This document shows, piece after piece, positions 15,664 through 23,034 of a stretch of 25,488 nucleotides of DNA. The DNA is from CAYGLF01 sp964350945 (GTDB lineage Bacteria > Chlamydiota > Chlamydiia > Chlamydiales > JAAZZY01). Within the stretch, counting starts at the first letter, position 1, and every line of letters starts with the position of its first letter. The translations under genes and the position numbers were made by a program. The stretch spans positions 1 to 25,488 of the forward strand of contig CAYGLF010000015.1 in the NCBI GenBank assembly GCA_964350945.1, in the 5' to 3' direction. The notes under the pieces are model-generated. The model ran no database searches and was not told where the DNA came from. It saw nothing but the letters and a program-made list of their open reading frames with translations.

Positions 15664-16053
15664 GGAAATCATCCAAAATCTTGCCTGCTTCTATATTTAT
15701 GATATGTCTAGATATTGTGGTTCCCTGGAGGGATGGGTAACTCCATCGAATGGGCTATATGAATGCTTCGATCTTTCTCGATATTGGGATGGACCCGACA
15801 GGCATCCATTTTTGATACATGTAGACGACGAGCTAGCCGGATTTGTCTTGGTGAATAAAATTGGAGGCAAACCTGAAATAGACTGGAATATGGGAGAATT
15901 TTTCATCGTTTCAAAATTCCAAAAAAAGGGCGTAATTATTTTCTGGAACAAGGTTGTGAATTTCTATACACAAGGAATTTCCAGAAATCCCAAAAAGCTA
16001 TCGCCGAACCCAAACCACATCCAATGCTGATTTTAAAATTCAGTTCCACTTGA
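15632..16053 (+). pseudogene. GNAT acetyltransferase remnant
   Basis: Homology to a GNAT acetyltransferase begins in the frame at 15632 (IRKASLEDKEIIQNLACFY, then YDMSRYCG) with no start codon: an in-frame TGA precedes it and the first codon is AGA. It continues through GLYECFDLSRYWDGPDRHPF, AGFVLVNK and FFIVSKFQKKGV. There it jumps directly to IIFWNKVVNFYTQG, so the pyrophosphate-binding loop and about 25 residues appear deleted in frame. A second frame change near 15990 restores the expected C-terminus (EPKPHPMLILKF), ending at 16053. An internal reading from the ATG at 15704 to 16030 is open but lacks the cofactor-binding core and ends in shifted sequence. Confidence 0.75.
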
Positions 16054-16132
16054 TAGGCCGAGTCATCAAAACGGTCGTAAAAAGGGGCTCATTGCTTGCC
16101 AAGAAGCAGCATTAAATGACCTTCTTTTGGGT

Positions 16133-17590
16133 TCACTGCACCTGAATAATCCTTTCATCGTGCTCAAGAACTTTTGAGATCCCTTCAAAGCCAAGACCAC
16201 TGGTTCCTGCTGCCGCGAAATTCTCTTCAGTGGTTGACGCTTCACAAAGATTGTTGACGTACTCTCCAACATGATTTCCAAGTGTAACATCGGGATCCGA
16301 TGCATTAAATAGTGACACTCTTTTTTGAGGGTTTTCCTTTTTCAAATTCTGGGCCAGTAAAAGAAGATCGGTCCCTTTTTCAAATAAGTTAACGATTTTT
16401 AAAAGGTGATCGTTGTCAGGATATTTCTGTTTGTACTCGCCAAGAATTTGTTGAAACTCACTTCCATTGCAGCCCTTGTAAACACCACTCCATGTCTTTT
16501 GATGACCCGGATTAATATAAATTTTTTCTACGTTAGTATCAGCTTCAATTATGGCATCGAGAAAGGCTCTCCAGTAAATATCTGGATCTCCTCCCCAAAC
16601 CCCCATTCCCACAGCAGGAAACACTACATCCCCTTTTTCAGCAGCATACAATGCTGTTTTAAAAACGTTTTTCATGATCACTTGATCAATCTCATGATTT
16701 TTATTTCCCAAAACCTTCGTAGTCGCATAAAAGGCACGGATACCACTTGCACTAATTAAATTGAGTGCTGTCTGATCACCAACTTGGCGATGGTTTATTT
16801 CATACCCATTTCCGGCTAATGGATAATAGTCTTCACTTTTTATAATCAACGAACCCACCTGATAAAGCGTTAGGTTCATGATTTTCTCAAAAGAGAACAT
16901 GGTTCCATTATCTATAAATCCATACCTAGCGGGGTTTTCAGAGACAGAGCACAAAAATTTTTGTAAATGAGGGTATTGCGAAGAATCAGTCAGTAATCTT
17001 TTCATCGTGTAAATATTTTTTTCATGGCCCGGCAACAAGACAATTGCATCTCTTTTAAGGGCTGTTTTCATTTCAATATAGAAGCGCTTTGGAATCAATG
17101 GAGAAATATAGACCTTTTGACTCTCTAGCAATTTCTTTATTTCACCAATCGATATGGAAAAGGTATTTGTCCCCAAATAATCACTAAGATCTACGGTGCT
17201 CTTTTTGACCACCTTCACAGTGTTACCAAAATATTGAGGAGCGTAGAGATCGGCCTTTTTAGTCGTTGCTGAAAACGAGATCTCTTCTCCATCTGCTCTA
17301 CCGATTAGATTACGATGAATATCCTCATTAGAAGCTGTAAACCTAAACAATCCCTTCCCCGGCAAAGTGGTGGATTGAGCATTAGAAAAGAGTGCTTCAA
17401 AGAACAAGTTTGCTGGTCGAACGCTTAGATCTGTTAGGTGAATCGATGGATTTTTTCCAAATCCATAACCTTGAAATTTTGGAGTGAGCTCTACAACACT
17501 GTTAACTTCAGTAGCTTCTTTGGGTACAAACAAATCATAGCACGTATTTATCAAACTTATTGCATGTGGGAGGATTTGGTGGGTCATCAT
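16133..17590 (-). CDS. Uncharacterised protein with macrodomain-like segment; effector candidate
   Basis: This is a 485-residue protein with no signal peptide or membrane segment. The N-terminal half is not recognised. The C-terminal half has KNVFKTALYAAEKGD followed by VVFPAVGMGVWGGDPD (322-337) and a helix, closely resembling the strand-Gly-loop-helix core by which macrodomains bind ADP-ribose. Further on come acidic and Gly-rich motifs: NASDPDVTLGNHVGEY (429-444) and TTEENF (453-458). The canonical N-terminal macrodomain asparagine motif was not clearly found. Size, lone position in an accessory region and this fold would suit a secreted ADP-ribose-processing effector, but that is inference. 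AGGA lies just before the start at 17590; the next codon is also ATG. It is convergent with the GNAT remnant. Confidence 0.6.
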   Translation of the reverse strand: MMTHQILPHAISLINTCYDLFVPKEATEVNSVVELTPKFQGYGFGKNPSIHLTDLSVRPANLFFEALFSNAQSTTLPGKGLFRFTASNEDIHRNLIGRADGEEISFSATTKKADLYAPQYFGNTVKVVKKSTVDLSDYLGTNTFSISIGEIKKLLESQKVYISPLIPKRFYIEMKTALKRDAIVLLPGHEKNIYTMKRLLTDSSQYPHLQKFLCSVSENPARYGFIDNGTMFSFEKIMNLTLYQVGSLIIKSEDYYPLAGNGYEINHRQVGDQTALNLISASGIRAFYATTKVLGNKNHEIDQVIMKNVFKTALYAAEKGDVVFPAVGMGVWGGDPDIYWRAFLDAIIEADTNVEKIYINPGHQKTWSGVYKGCNGSEFQQILGEYKQKYPDNDHLLKIVNLFEKGTDLLLLAQNLKKENPQKRVSLFNASDPDVTLGNHVGEYVNNLCEASTTEENFAAAGTSGLGFEGISKVLEHDERIIQVQ

Positions 17591-18007
17591 TATCCTAGTA
17601 GTGGATTAAAAACTAAGGATTTTATAGCACAACTCTTCAAAGATTGTGTAAAGAGACTCTGAAATCCAACCTGCTGGGCTTCATCAAATAAGTCTATTTA
17701 AAAAATAGTCCTTATTAGAATCTATTTTTTCCTATAGGAGAACCTAAAATTAAAAAAATAATGTGAAGTTCTGGCGGTCAAAACCTTGTCATCTTTTTTT
17801 TGAAACGGAAGCTTTCCTCTCTATCTTTCCTTCTTTAACAAGACCTCAACTATATTAAGAACTCTGTCAAGATCCCACCTATTCTTTCAAAGATTCTATA
17901 GAGCCTCAAATAAGGGGAAGTCAAAACTAATTTTAAATGAATTACAAATAGTGTTTTGTTATTATTGAAACTTGGTGAGAAATAAGAATAGTAAAAGAGA
18001 CATCTAA
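17591..18007. other. Gene-free AT-rich spacer between divergent genes
   Basis: This 417-base stretch has no protein-like reading in any frame that I can support. It must hold the promoters of the macrodomain-like gene (minus) and the kinase gene (plus); TTGAAA-type boxes occur upstream of 18008 but none is convincing. It contains an imperfect inverted repeat at 17687-17716 and, just before it, a stretch at 17676-17694 that resembles insertion-sequence ends. Confidence 0.5.
17687..17716. repeat. Imperfect inverted repeat
   Basis: AATAAG-T-CTATTT (687-699) is mirrored by AAATAG-TC-CTTATT (703-716), giving two 6-bp stems with a small internal bulge and a 3-base loop. Its role is unknown. No gene ends nearby on the plus strand, so a terminator is not the obvious explanation. 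Confidence 0.35.
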
Positions 18008-18892
18008 ATGATTATCGATGAATTATTAGTCAAAAAACTTATTTCCAAGCAGTTTCCACAATGGAAAGATCTGCCTATTCGAAAAGTTACATTAAACGGA
18101 TGGGACAATAAAACGTTCCATCTTGGTAAACATATGACTGTTCGTCTTCCAAGCATGAAGGAGTATGAACCTCAGGTCGAAAAGGAACATATGTGGTTAC
18201 CAAAGCTTGCTCCGTTATTACCACTTAAAGTGCCAAAGCCGCTAGCAATGGGGAAGCCTGAGGAGGGTTATCCTTGGAAGTGGTCCGTTTACAGCTGGAT
18301 TGAGGGAGAAAGCTCTGTGTCTGCAGACATTGCAGATTGGTGTAAGTTTGCAAATGACTTAGCATTGTTTTTAGTTGCATTACATAAAATTGACACTACC
18401 GGAGGGCCATTAGCTGGTCTTCATAACTTTCATCGCGGCGGCTCACTAAAGATTTATGATATAGAAACTAGAAAGACTTTAGAATTATTAAAAGGTCAGA
18501 TCGACACTGAGACAGCCACCAAGATATGGGAAACGGCTATAGCTACAGAATGGACCCATCCCCCTTTGTGGGTTCATGGAGACATTAGTGCTGGCAATCT
18601 ACTACTCAAAGATGGAAGGCTGCATGCCGTCATTGACTTTGGGCAATTAGCAAAAGGGGATCCTGCTTGTGACTTGGCAATTGCATGGACAATGTTTAAA
18701 GGGAAAAGCAGGGAAATTTTTCAAAAAATGATTCACTTAGATTCAGAAACATGGAACCGCGCTAGAGCCTGGGCTTTATGGAAAGCGCTTCTCGTAGCAT
18801 CTGGCTTTACAAACCCAAACAATAGAGAGTCGATGGATTGCTGGCGTATCATTGACGAGATCCTTTCAGATTTCACACAACAGAAACGATAA
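18008..18892 (+). CDS. Aminoglycoside phosphotransferase-family kinase
   Basis: This is a 294-residue kinase-like protein. The N-lobe has TVRLPSMKEYEPQVEKE (44-60), where Arg46 sits in the strand that usually carries the ATP-binding lysine; this VRLPS form is common in the environmental branch of the family. GYPWKWSVYSWIEGE (87-101) is the hinge. The catalytic loop WVHGDISAGNLLL has His190, Asp192 and Asn197. The metal site is Asp210 in VIDFGQ, and GDPACDLAIAW follows. The length is normal. It is a different subfamily from the kinase at 14626, so this is not a duplication. The real substrate is unknown and resistance is not implied. No operon partner is close. Confidence 0.85.
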   Translation: MIIDELLVKKLISKQFPQWKDLPIRKVTLNGWDNKTFHLGKHMTVRLPSMKEYEPQVEKEHMWLPKLAPLLPLKVPKPLAMGKPEEGYPWKWSVYSWIEGESSVSADIADWCKFANDLALFLVALHKIDTTGGPLAGLHNFHRGGSLKIYDIETRKTLELLKGQIDTETATKIWETAIATEWTHPPLWVHGDISAGNLLLKDGRLHAVIDFGQLAKGDPACDLAIAWTMFKGKSREIFQKMIHLDSETWNRARAWALWKALLVASGFTNPNNRESMDCWRIIDEILSDFTQQKR

Positions 18893-18999
18893 TCTGAATC
18901 TATCGCTGGCAAGAAGTTTAAGAGTAGTAAGGGGCGGACTCTCTTATTAAAAATAGAAGCGCACAAACAAAATCAACTTAACTAAATTTAAGGACTCTA

Positions 19000-19458
19000 A
19001 TGAAGAATTTTCTGAAATTTCGTGAGGCTACAATCAAAGACCTCCCTGCCCTCGTGCTTCTTTTGCAGGAAGACAAACTCGGTCAAGCGCGGGAAGACTC
19101 CTCTAAGCTAGTCTGCTATGAGGAAGCCTTTTATGCTATTGACTCTGATCCGAATCACCTCATTCTAGTCGTGGAGGAGAATGGCTTAATTTTCGGATGT
19201 GTTCAGATTTCCTATCTTCCCAACCTCACTTTCAAAGGGACGTGGCGCGCTCAACTTGAAGGTGTTCGCATCAAGTCTACTTGCCGCGGACAAGGCTTAG
19301 GAAAGCAACTTATTAATGAAGCAATTCTTCTCTGCAAGGCCCGAGGTTGTGGTATTATTCAACTCACAGCCAACAAACAGCGCACTGAATCCATTACCTT
19401 TTACGAGCAGATCGGTTTTAAAAACACCCACGCAGGAATGAAGCTATACCTAAATTGA
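19000..19458 (+). CDS. GNAT-family N-acetyltransferase
   Basis: This is a 152-residue protein with one complete GNAT domain, which transfers acetyl from acetyl-CoA to an amine. It opens with FREATIKDLPALVLLL. Motif A is LEGVRIKSTCRGQGLGKQLI (87-106), whose R-G-Q-G-L-G loop binds the CoA pyrophosphate. The C-terminal end has LTANKQRTESITFYEQIGF, the usual motif B. AAGGAC precedes the ATG at 19000. The stop overlaps the beginning of a GrpB-like fragment. The acceptor substrate is unknown. It is a different GNAT subfamily from the broken gene at 15632. Confidence 0.88.
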   Translation: MKNFLKFREATIKDLPALVLLLQEDKLGQAREDSSKLVCYEEAFYAIDSDPNHLILVVEENGLIFGCVQISYLPNLTFKGTWRAQLEGVRIKSTCRGQGLGKQLINEAILLCKARGCGIIQLTANKQRTESITFYEQIGFKNTHAGMKLYLN

Positions 19459-19592
19459 GGATCTTAATAAACCATACAGTTAAAATTTCCTCCCCATATG
19501 GCCCACATTGGATACAAATATTTGAAATTGAGGCTAAACTTACCAAAGAAGCACTCAATTATTCTCTGCGTATAAGGGCCTCTATTTTTTGA
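19455..19592 (+). pseudogene. GrpB/UPF0157-family N-terminal fragment
   Basis: A 45-codon reading from a TTG that overlaps the GNAT stop contains VKISSPYGPHWIQIFEIEAK. This matches the N-terminal pattern of the GrpB/UPF0157 family (pY-x-p-x-W-x-x-x-F-x-x-E-a). The expected continuation, with an H-x-GSTS-x-PG motif, is absent; the reading ends at TGA 19590-19592. It looks like the surviving start of a deleted gene. In other GrpB family members this domain is a nucleotidyltransferase-like fold. It is too short for certainty. Confidence 0.5.
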
Positions 19593-19649
19593 ATTTAGAA
19601 TGCAAGTGGTAAAAAAAATAGGGAGACTTTTTACACTACAATCACTTTC

Positions 19650-19679
19650 TTGAATTAATTTGCTGACCGCCGCTATAGT
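19650..19679 (+). promoter_or_regulatory. Likely promoter of the RibD/DHFR-like gene
   Basis: TTGAAT (19650-19655) and TATAGT (19674-19679) are 18 bases apart, 28 bases before the ATG at 19708. This fits an independently expressed gene. Confidence 0.5.
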
Positions 19680-19707
19680 CTAGCTCTAAAAAACGGCAGG
19701 CAATTTT

Positions 19708-20244
19708 ATGACCATCCAAAATAAACGCCCACGAATTTCTATTTACATTGCCATGAGTATTGATGGATATATTGCTCGTGAAGATGGAAACATCGACTGG
19801 CTTGAAATAGGCCATACTGGAGATGAAGACTATGGTTTTAAAGAATTTTTCAATAGTATTGATACCTTGATTCTTGGGAAGAACACCTATAAAGTGGTTT
19901 CTAGCTTTGACAAGTGGCCCTATTCGGGAAAAAGAGTTATTGTTCTAAGTAATACCCTTAAAAAGGTTCGAAAAGAAGCCGAGCTATATAGCGGGCCACT
20001 TCCAAATTTAGTTTCTTCACTTTACTCAGAGGGCGTCAAACATATCTGGATTGACGGAGGAGTTACGGTATCTAAATTTTTAGAGGCAAATCTTGTCGAC
20101 TCAGTGACCCTATCGGTCATCTCTACAATTTTAGGGTCTGGCATACGCCTATTTAATACGATGAACCAAGAGCACATCTGTCGTCTTATATCCACAAAGT
20201 CTTATCCCAGCGGATTGGTACAATTAAAATACGAGCTGCCATAA
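19708..20244 (+). CDS. RibD C-terminal/dihydrofolate reductase-like protein
   Basis: This is a 178-residue protein of the dihydrofolate reductase-like family (RibD_C domain), NADPH-dependent reductases that act alone rather than fused to a deaminase. Family marks are ISIYIAMSIDGYIAREDGNI (11-30) followed by DWL, the FNSIDTLILGKNTYKVV region, KRVIVLSNTL, and the glycine-rich cofactor loop IWIDGGVTVSKFLEANLVD. The C-terminus (LGSGIRLF) is complete. Such stand-alone proteins are widespread in Bacilli and soil bacteria, and their substrates are mostly unknown; true folate reduction or riboflavin synthesis should not be assumed. It has its own promoter and no operon partner. Confidence 0.87.
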   Translation: MTIQNKRPRISIYIAMSIDGYIAREDGNIDWLEIGHTGDEDYGFKEFFNSIDTLILGKNTYKVVSSFDKWPYSGKRVIVLSNTLKKVRKEAELYSGPLPNLVSSLYSEGVKHIWIDGGVTVSKFLEANLVDSVTLSVISTILGSGIRLFNTMNQEHICRLISTKSYPSGLVQLKYELP

Positions 20245-20295
20245 TAAGTTCAGCTTCAAGACCCACTAAACAAGTTTGGCTTAAATCCTAATTAT

Positions 20296-20632
20296 ATGAA
20301 GCTTGCTCAAGATTATTACACTTTTATTAGTAAAAAAACGAAGAGGAGTTAAAAGTTTTTTACACTCTAACGTAGAGCTCTATAGCCCCTTAGCAACACT
20401 TCAAGGAAAAAAGGCCGTTTTTAAAGCCACATGTAATTTTATGAAGCCATTTGACACTCTTAAAATACGCTTATAATTAGGCTCTGAAAGTCAAGCAATG
20501 ATCGTTTATGATTCAGATATCCCTGGTCTTATAGATCATTTTCCTGAAGCTTCACTTTTAAGCTTTAGATATGGTCTTATTGTAAAAATTGAACTTTTTT
20601 ATGATGGAAGTCATTTTTCAGAAATGAAATAA
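20296..20632 (+). pseudogene. SnoaL/NTF2-like protein remnant
   Basis: A broken gene for a SnoaL-like (NTF2-fold) protein of about 110 residues. It begins MKLAQDYYTFISKK at 20296. After an A7 run the frame shifts (EEELK in one frame, FLHSNVELYSP in another). It then continues LATLQGKKAVFKATCNFMKP, meets an in-frame TAA within KIRL*LGSES, and ends SLLSFRYGLIVKIELFYDG to the TAA at 20630-20632. The order is right for the family, so this is one decayed gene with at least one frameshift and one stop. Confidence 0.7.
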
Positions 20633-20655
20633 GCATAAGACTTTCCTGCTCTCTC

Positions 20656-20684
20656 TTGACTGTAATCAGCAGCTTACCTATCTT
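20656..20684 (+). promoter_or_regulatory. Promoter of the P-loop kinase gene
   Basis: TTGACT (20656-20661) and TATCTT (20679-20684) are separated by exactly 17 bases and end 23 bases before the ATG at 20708. Confidence 0.6.
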
Positions 20685-20707
20685 TAGATGTCTACCATAG
20701 AGAGTTT

Positions 20708-21223
20708 ATGACAATTAAGATCCCCCAGCGCATTGCTATTATTGGAGTTCCTGGAAGTGGAAAGTCGACCCTTGCGTTGCAGATTGGCCAACTTTTAAAC
20801 CTTCCCGTTCACCACTTAGACAAGGCTGTGTTTACCAAGAATGGAAAAAAACGTAGCTTCCAAGAGCGCCTTGAGATTCAAAGGGCAATTATTAACCAAG
20901 ACCAATGGATTACTGAAGGCTGCTCTATCAAGACTCTCCCCCTTCAGTTTTCACGCGCTGACATTGTGATTTACCTTAAATTTACACGCCTACTGTGTAT
21001 CTGGCGCACATTAAAAAGGCTTTTTACATTTAACCAAAACCTAGCTAATACAGGCTGTGTTAAGCTAGCAAACTGGACGCTTCTAAAATATATTTGGAAT
21101 TTTAAAAAAAATAAAGACCCTCAAATTGATGAGGCAAAAAAACTTTTTCCAAAACTAACTTTTCGTACCCTTGAAAACCCTACTGATGTCATTCACTTTT
21201 TAACACTAATAAAAACACTCTAA
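20708..21223 (+). CDS. P-loop nucleotide kinase-like protein (FlaR/topology-modulation type)
   Basis: This is a 171-residue cytosolic protein. The Walker A loop GVPGSGKST is at 13-21. It is followed by LNLPVHHLDKAVF, the usual position of the acceptor-substrate Asp in adenylate-kinase-like proteins, and by QWITEGCSIKTLPLQFSRAD and VIYLKF, the Walker B-like strand. This set matches proteins annotated as AAA-type or DNA topology modulation protein FlaR-related, whose true substrate is uncertain. The C-terminal third is Lys-rich helical sequence. It has its own promoter and a short terminator hairpin 48 bases after the stop, so it is probably a single-gene unit. Confidence 0.8.
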   Translation: MTIKIPQRIAIIGVPGSGKSTLALQIGQLLNLPVHHLDKAVFTKNGKKRSFQERLEIQRAIINQDQWITEGCSIKTLPLQFSRADIVIYLKFTRLLCIWRTLKRLFTFNQNLANTGCVKLANWTLLKYIWNFKKNKDPQIDEAKKLFPKLTFRTLENPTDVIHFLTLIKTL

Positions 21224-21270
21224 AAAAACTGCGATTTTTCATCTATGGAGCACCCTAGAGGCTACTACCC

Positions 21271-21288
21271 AGACTTTCGAGTCTTTTT
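21271..21288 (+). terminator. Rho-independent terminator
   Basis: AGACT-TTCG-AGTCT forms a 5-bp stem with a stable TTCG tetraloop, followed by a run of five T. It lies 48 bases past the P-loop kinase stop. Confidence 0.65.
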
Positions 21289-21338
21289 AGAATTCCCCAG
21301 AGGGCAATTAATTTCGTTGAAGCCTAGAAAAAGATGAT

Positions 21339-22289
21339 TTAACCTCTCATAGACACACCTGCTTGGGTAGAGGTCCCATCCTCGACGCACATAAAAGCTT
21401 CTTCTGCCACTGTAGTGTTTTCTCCTTGCATAGAAGGCAACTGACTATAGGAGCGCCTTTCATTCGTATAAGGGGTATAATAGGTGCAATTATAAAATTC
21501 CCCCCTATGAGCGCCTGCTGGCAAACGTATATACTCAAAGTCAATGCGATCATGTGAAGTTCTTGTCTTACTATCCCCTCTTAAAAAAACAAATTCTCGA
21601 CTAGACGGTGCATTAGAAGCACCTCTCGTTGAATAGGTCATTTGATGCCTATATCCAGGGTAACGCTCATTATCAAAAGGGATGGCAGTTTCAAACTGCA
21701 CTCCCGTCCCTTCTGCAGCTTTTACAATTTCAAAGTGGTGCCCTTGATAAAGCTTCCATCTATCATCAAACTCATCTTCTTCTGGCTGTAACAGCGTCAC
21801 GTGTACCGTCCCATTTTCACTTTGAATTTCTTTCGATGCCTGAAAAAAACCAGACATTAAAGGGGGCAATGTTTTTGGAATCGCATAGTAATCACTGCGA
21901 TCGTGTGGGCAGTTCATTTGAATACGTACAAAATTATGACCTTCAAAAACTTGATTGATTAAGGTGCAATCTAAAGAGTAGACAAATTGCCCTCCTTTTT
22001 TTTCAAACCAGTCGATTGTTTTTTTGACCTCTGGACTTTTGTGCATCTGATCATGCGTCATCAGCTCTGAGCATATCAAACGAGAAGACACATTAACCTC
22101 ACCAGCATCTTCATGCTTCGCAATCCATGACTCTGCAAAAGTCATATTCCCTTCTGCTAAGAAAAGAACATCGCGATTGGTTAGATCAAGTTTTCTATTA
22201 AGTGTGTAAGCACTGGTTCCATTGATTGGATATCTTGTGGGGGCTATTGAGGGGCGAAATGAGGTCCCAAAATTTGAATAAGAAAGCAT
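21339..22289 (-). CDS. BMT5-like (DUF2431) Rossmann-fold protein
   Basis: This is a 316-residue protein from the ATG at 22289. That start is preferred because GGAGG lies six bases upstream; an ATG at 22295 would touch it. Residues about 40-240 resemble the DUF2431/BMT5-like domain, a class I methyltransferase-like fold that in yeast makes m3U in 25S rRNA. Marks (numbered from the ATG at 22295) are the modified motif I DVLFLAEGNMTFA (42-54), NCPH (128-131) in the place of the N-F-P-H strand, HVTLLQPEED (165-174), and the C-terminal RYPGYRHQMT (211-220). The last 75 residues are not recognised. The N-terminal extension is Ser/Thr-rich. The family is best known from eukaryotes, so transfer from a host is possible. 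rRNA methylation is not demonstrated. Confidence 0.72.
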   Translation of the reverse strand: MLSYSNFGTSFRPSIAPTRYPINGTSAYTLNRKLDLTNRDVLFLAEGNMTFAESWIAKHEDAGEVNVSSRLICSELMTHDQMHKSPEVKKTIDWFEKKGGQFVYSLDCTLINQVFEGHNFVRIQMNCPHDRSDYYAIPKTLPPLMSGFFQASKEIQSENGTVHVTLLQPEEDEFDDRWKLYQGHHFEIVKAAEGTGVQFETAIPFDNERYPGYRHQMTYSTRGASNAPSSREFVFLRGDSKTRTSHDRIDFEYIRLPAGAHRGEFYNCTYYTPYTNERRSYSQLPSMQGENTTVAEEAFMCVEDGTSTQAGVSMRG

Positions 22290-22295
22290 TTTCAT

Positions 22296-22300
22296 CCTCC
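22296..22300 (-). promoter_or_regulatory. Strong Shine-Dalgarno sequence deciding the BMT5-like start
   Basis: GGAGG on the minus strand directly abuts the ATG at 22295 (too close) and lies six bases before the ATG at 22289 (good spacing). The start is therefore set at 22289. Confidence 0.7.
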
Positions 22301-22414
22301 GTAAAAAAGAGAGGAGTCTGAGTATGCGCTTCTATTAAAAATTATCCAAGAAAAAATAAAAAAAAGAGGGACGTTTTTTAATCGTTTAAAAATAAATCTC
22401 AAAGATCTACTAGA

Positions 22415-22900
22415 TTAAAAATAACGACTCTCAATAGCCTCATTTTTTTTAGGACCAATGACACGCCAGCTTAACTTGAATCCATCGTTATTGAACTGAA
22501 CCTTACCAAAATAAGAATCATTTCCACACAAGTGAGGCTCTACTGAAGACAAAGAAGAAAGCGTTGATGGGGCTAAACGAAATAAGAAAACAGGGTTTTC
22601 TGGTCCCCTTCGTAAGTGTTCAAGAGAAATCTCTTCACTAGATCGATCTAGAGTCCAGCGAAACACATTGCTAAAAGCAATCTCTTGGTTATCTTTACTT
22701 CTCCAAGTTCCCTTTTCATTAAAAACTAACACACTGGGATCTGCTTTAGTCACGACCACCTGCCCTTGACCCCTGCCATTCCAACCTGAATTTTCTTTGG
22801 ATTCTGCTGAAAATTTTAAAGCTTTTACAGCTGATAACTTCTTCCAAAATTCAGTAAGGATCTGCATTTTGTCGTTTGATGAATTAAACATGAGAAACAT
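22415..22900 (-). CDS. DUF6314-family protein
   Basis: This is a 161-residue protein without signal or membrane segments. The second half carries the pattern I associate with DUF6314: FRWTLD, then LEHLRRGPENPVFLFRLAP (93-111), PHLCGNDSYFG (121-131), and a closing LSWRVIGPKKNEAIESRYF. The predicted structure is a small beta-rich barrel. No enzymatic residues are known to me. The start is uncertain: Met1, Met4 or Met12 are all possible and none has a clear Shine-Dalgarno sequence. It lies upstream of the BMT5-like gene on the same strand, 125 bases away, and is probably expressed separately. Confidence 0.7.
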   Translation of the reverse strand: MFLMFNSSNDKMQILTEFWKKLSAVKALKFSAESKENSGWNGRGQGQVVVTKADPSVLVFNEKGTWRSKDNQEIAFSNVFRWTLDRSSEEISLEHLRRGPENPVFLFRLAPSTLSSLSSVEPHLCGNDSYFGKVQFNNDGFKLSWRVIGPKKNEAIESRYF

Positions 22901-23034
22901 TAAATTTATCTAAAAAAACACATTGTACAAATCTAAATATATTTTAATCCAACTCATTTTGGTGTAGGTCTCTATAACAATTAATGAATCTTAGGTTTTT
23001 CTAAAAATGACTCATAAATTAAGCTTTTTAAACC

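Noticed and set aside
15704..16030. An open 108-residue reading that looks like a small GNAT gene
   Set aside because: The family homology starts 24 codons upstream without a start codon, the CoA-binding core is missing, and the last residues are out of the family frame. Treated as part of a pseudogene.
16066..16305. Minus-strand reading that overlaps the end of the macrodomain-like gene
   Set aside because: It is a shifted frame of the C-terminus of that gene, with unlikely composition and no start signal.
14626..18892. The two phosphotransferase-like genes as a duplication
   Set aside because: They belong to different subfamilies (VDWE with a normal N-lobe Lys versus VIDFGQ with VRLPS) and do not align outside the catalytic loop.
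18910..18955. Possible terminator after the kinase gene at 18892
   Set aside because: Only 5-6 pairs can form around a 12-16 base loop, and no clean T run follows.
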